DNA of 64,000 nucleotides from Hypericibacter sp049323455. Its GTDB lineage: Bacteria > Pseudomonadota > Alphaproteobacteria > Dongiales > Dongiaceae. Positions within the stretch are counted from its first letter, which is position 1. Each line of letters begins with the position of its first letter. Positions 62,143 to 64,000 of the stretch are shown here, piece after piece. Location: contig JBMONF010000019.1 in the NCBI GenBank assembly GCA_049323455.1, forward strand, positions 248,001-312,000. The letters are read 5' to 3'. The translations under genes and the position numbers were made by a program. Under the pieces are notes generated by a model that worked only from the letters and a program-made list of their open reading frames with translations, was not told the origin of the DNA and ran no database searches.

Positions 62143-63429
62143 TCACGGCGCGCCGGCAAGGGGCCGTAGGCGCCCCTCATCGACCGCGACGAACTGGGCC
62201 GCAGCGCCCAGCTCGGCGAAGATTTCGAGGTCGGTGCCGGTGAGCCAAGCCTGAGCGCCCAGCTCCAGAAGCGCCTCGAACAGGGCCCGGCGGTGCCTGC
62301 GGTCGAGATGGGCCGCGACCTCGTCGAGCAGGATCAGCGGCTGGGCCCCGCGCGCGAGCCCCAGCGCCCGCGCATAGGCCAAGAGGATCGCCAAGAGCAG
62401 CGCCTTCTGCTCGCCGGTCGAGCATTCGCCCGCCGGCCGGCCGCGCCCGAGATGGGTGACGGCGAGATCGCTGCGGTGCGGGCCGGCAGCCGCCCCGCCC
62501 TGCTGAGCATCCTGGGCGCGCGTCTCCGCCAGGCGGCGCTTGAGCGCCTCCTCGGCGGCCAGCGCCGGCATCTGCCCGAGCCAGTCGTCGACGGCACCCG
62601 CGAGCGTCAGGGCCGCACCCGGAAACGGGCCGAAGCCGTCGGCCGCGGCGCCCCGCAGGCGCTGCAGCAGGTCGCGTCGGGCGGCCGCGATGGCGACCCC
62701 CAACTCCGCCATCTGCGCCTCGAGCCCATCGAGCCAGGCCGCCTCGGCCGCCCCGCTGGCACGCCCGTTCTGGGGCGCCAAGAGCCTTGCGCGCTCGCGC
62801 AAGGCCTGCTCGTAGGCCGAGAGCCGGCTCGCATGGGCCGCATCGAAGCCGTAGACCAGCCGGTCGAGGAAACGGCGGCGGTCGCCGGCTCCGTCGAGGA
62901 ACAGGCGGTCCATCTGGGGCGTGAGCCACACGATCGCCAGCCGCTCGGCCAGTGCCGCCTGACTCTTCTGGAACTGGCCGTCGATCTTGACGAGACGCCG
63001 CTCGGCTCCCCCTTCGCCGGCCGCCGGGTCGCGGCCGGTGCCGATCTCGATCTCGCCGCCGTCGGGGACGATCGCCAGCCTTGCCGCGACCGCCCAGGGC
63101 CCCGGAACGGCGCCGTCCGCCCCGAATGCCCCGCCGCTGCCGGGGCGGCGCTCCACTTCGGCCAGCCGCGCCCGGCGCAAGCCCCGGCCCGGCGCCAGGA
63201 AGGAGATCGCCTCGAGCAGGTTGGTCTTGCCGGCACCGTTGGGGCCGGCCAGCGCCACCGGCCGCGCGTCGGTCTCGAGCGTGGCGTCGCGATAGCAGCG
63301 GAACTCGGCCAGCACCAGGCGCGCGAGATGCGGGACCGCGGTGCGGGCGCGGGTGGCACCCGGCCGCTCTCTCGCCTCGGTTTTCGGCAGCGCCGTCAGG
63401 ATCGGTAACCTCTCCCTTACACCCCTCAC
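62143..63429 (-). CDS. recF: DNA replication and repair protein RecF
   Basis: 428-residue SMC-like ATPase that loads RecA at gaps. Walker A GPNGAGKTN (62-70) after RLVLAEFRCYRDATLE; ABC signature CSTGEQKALLLAILLA (about 335-350) and Walker B LILLDEVAAHLD. The annotated start is a GTG overlapping the dnaN stop (GTGA), which gives about 33 residues before the conserved LARLVL; a start further in is possible, but translational coupling to dnaN favours this one. The dnaN-recF-gyrB order is the classic origin-proximal arrangement. Confidence 0.94.
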   Translation of the reverse strand: MRGVRERLPILTALPKTEARERPGATRARTAVPHLARLVLAEFRCYRDATLETDARPVALAGPNGAGKTNLLEAISFLAPGRGLRRARLAEVERRPGSGGAFGADGAVPGPWAVAARLAIVPDGGEIEIGTGRDPAAGEGGAERRLVKIDGQFQKSQAALAERLAIVWLTPQMDRLFLDGAGDRRRFLDRLVYGFDAAHASRLSAYEQALRERARLLAPQNGRASGAAEAAWLDGLEAQMAELGVAIAAARRDLLQRLRGAAADGFGPFPGAALTLAGAVDDWLGQMPALAAEEALKRRLAETRAQDAQQGGAAAGPHRSDLAVTHLGRGRPAGECSTGEQKALLLAILLAYARALGLARGAQPLILLDEVAAHLDRRHRRALFEALLELGAQAWLTGTDLEIFAELGAAAQFVAVDEGRLRPLAGAP

Positions 63430-64000
63430 ACGCGCATCGGCATCAGCACATAGAGCGCCGCGGCATTGGCGGGGTCCTTCATCAAGGTCGGCGAGGCGGC
63501 GTCGGCCAGTGCGATCTCGGCCTGGTCGCCCTGGATCTGGCGCAGAATTTCGATGAGGTAGCGCGAGTTGAAGCCGATCTCGATCGGCTGTCCCTCGTAG
63601 ACGGCCTCGATCTCCTCGGTGGCGGTGCCGTTCTCGGGGCTCGAGGCCGACAGCGTCAGATGGCCGCTCTTGAGGGCGAGCTTCACCGCGCGCGACTTCT
63701 CGCTCGAGATGGTGGCGACCAGATCCACCGCCTCCATGAACGTCTTGCGGTCGACCCTCAGCAGCTTGTCGTTGCCGGTCGGAATCACGCGCTGATAGTC
63801 CGGGAAGGTGCCGTCGATCAGCTTCGACGTCAGCAGCGCGTCGGCGAAGGCGAAGCTGATGCGCGTGTCGGAGAGCGCCACCTCGATCGCGCCGTCGATC
63901 TCCTCGATCAGCTTCCTGAGCTCGGCGACGGTCTTGCGCGGCACGATCACGCCCGGCATCTCGGCGGCACCCGGGGGCAGCGGCAGCTCGATGCGGGCGA
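63426..64000 (-). CDS. dnaN: DNA polymerase III beta subunit (sliding clamp), 3' part only
   Basis: C-terminal half (about 190 residues) of the ring-shaped processivity clamp; the frame runs off the right edge with no stop, so the N-terminus is outside. Seen in order: IELPLPPGAAEMPGVIVPRK, LTSKLIDGTFPDYQRVIPTGNDK, AVDLVATISSEKSRAVKLAL, SASSPENGTATEE, IGFNSRYLIEILRQI and the terminal YVLMPMRV, the hydrophobic pocket that binds polymerase and repair partners. Its stop overlaps the recF start. Confidence 0.97.
   Translation of the reverse strand, partial: ARIELPLPPGAAEMPGVIVPRKTVAELRKLIEEIDGAIEVALSDTRISFAFADALLTSKLIDGTFPDYQRVIPTGNDKLLRVDRKTFMEAVDLVATISSEKSRAVKLALKSGHLTLSASSPENGTATEEIEAVYEGQPIEIGFNSRYLIEILRQIQGDQAEIALADAASPTLMKDPANAAALYVLMPMRV

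Overview
The window is 64 kb of very GC-rich chromosome from an alphaproteobacterium, most probably Rhodospirillales-like. The grounds are alphaproteobacterial families (DUF3572, DUF2852, MmcB, a RegB/RegA redox pair, DUF899), the dnaN-recF-gyrB order at the right end, and codon use that is almost entirely G/C at third positions. A run of ten N at 43178-43187 shows that it comes from a draft assembly. No prophage, CRISPR array or intact insertion sequence was found.

Layout. 0-7 kb: end of an oligopeptide ABC ATPase, a tRNA-Arg(CCG), a GNAT toxin-antitoxin pair with a probable operator, a Baeyer-Villiger-type monooxygenase, and a stress cluster (AHSA1, VOC, DUF899) beside a divergent MarR regulator. 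7-19 kb: cupredoxin, CBS-pair protein, HAD hydrolase, a DUF2852/TetR pair with two matching operators, an ABC membrane half without ATPase, an EamA exporter, an APH/AAA kinase fusion, cytochrome c, HPF-like factor and PolX. 19-24 kb: archease, RtcB RNA ligase, nicotinate phosphoribosyltransferase and another phosphoribosyltransferase in one run. 24-28 kb: MmcB, MtgA, UDP-glucuronate decarboxylase and a symmetrical tetraphosphatase-like enzyme.

27.9-32.3 kb is the most unusual block: a membrane sensor with a degenerate HD-GYP domain, diverging from a LapG-like periplasmic cysteine protease and a degenerate GGDEF-EAL protein. It looks like a c-di-GMP-reading rather than c-di-GMP-making module. 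32.3-36.2 kb: a two-component system surrounded by three PepSY proteins and a cytochrome b561. Near-identical TGAC-N7-TGAC sites precede two of its transcription units, and a third lies upstream of the cupredoxin at 7.3 kb. 36.4-38.3 kb: RegA/RegB. 38.6-41.5 kb: ABC-2 exporter and an AZL/YcaQ-type glycosylase. 41.8-44.5 kb: CobT, CobS and a CobC-like phosphatase for cobalamin assembly, with a probable compact cobalamin riboswitch before cobS.

44.7-59 kb: SYLF protein, Sco-type copper chaperone, YcgN, VOC/EamA pair, an Ada variant without its N-terminal domain, YgjP-like metalloprotease, Bcr/CflA exporter, penicillin-binding protein 1A, two consecutive double-GNAT proteins and a TPR/O-GlcNAc-transferase-like protein. 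59-64 kb: DUF2141 protein, gyrB, recF and the 3' part of dnaN. Several families of short palindromic intergenic repeats are scattered between genes.
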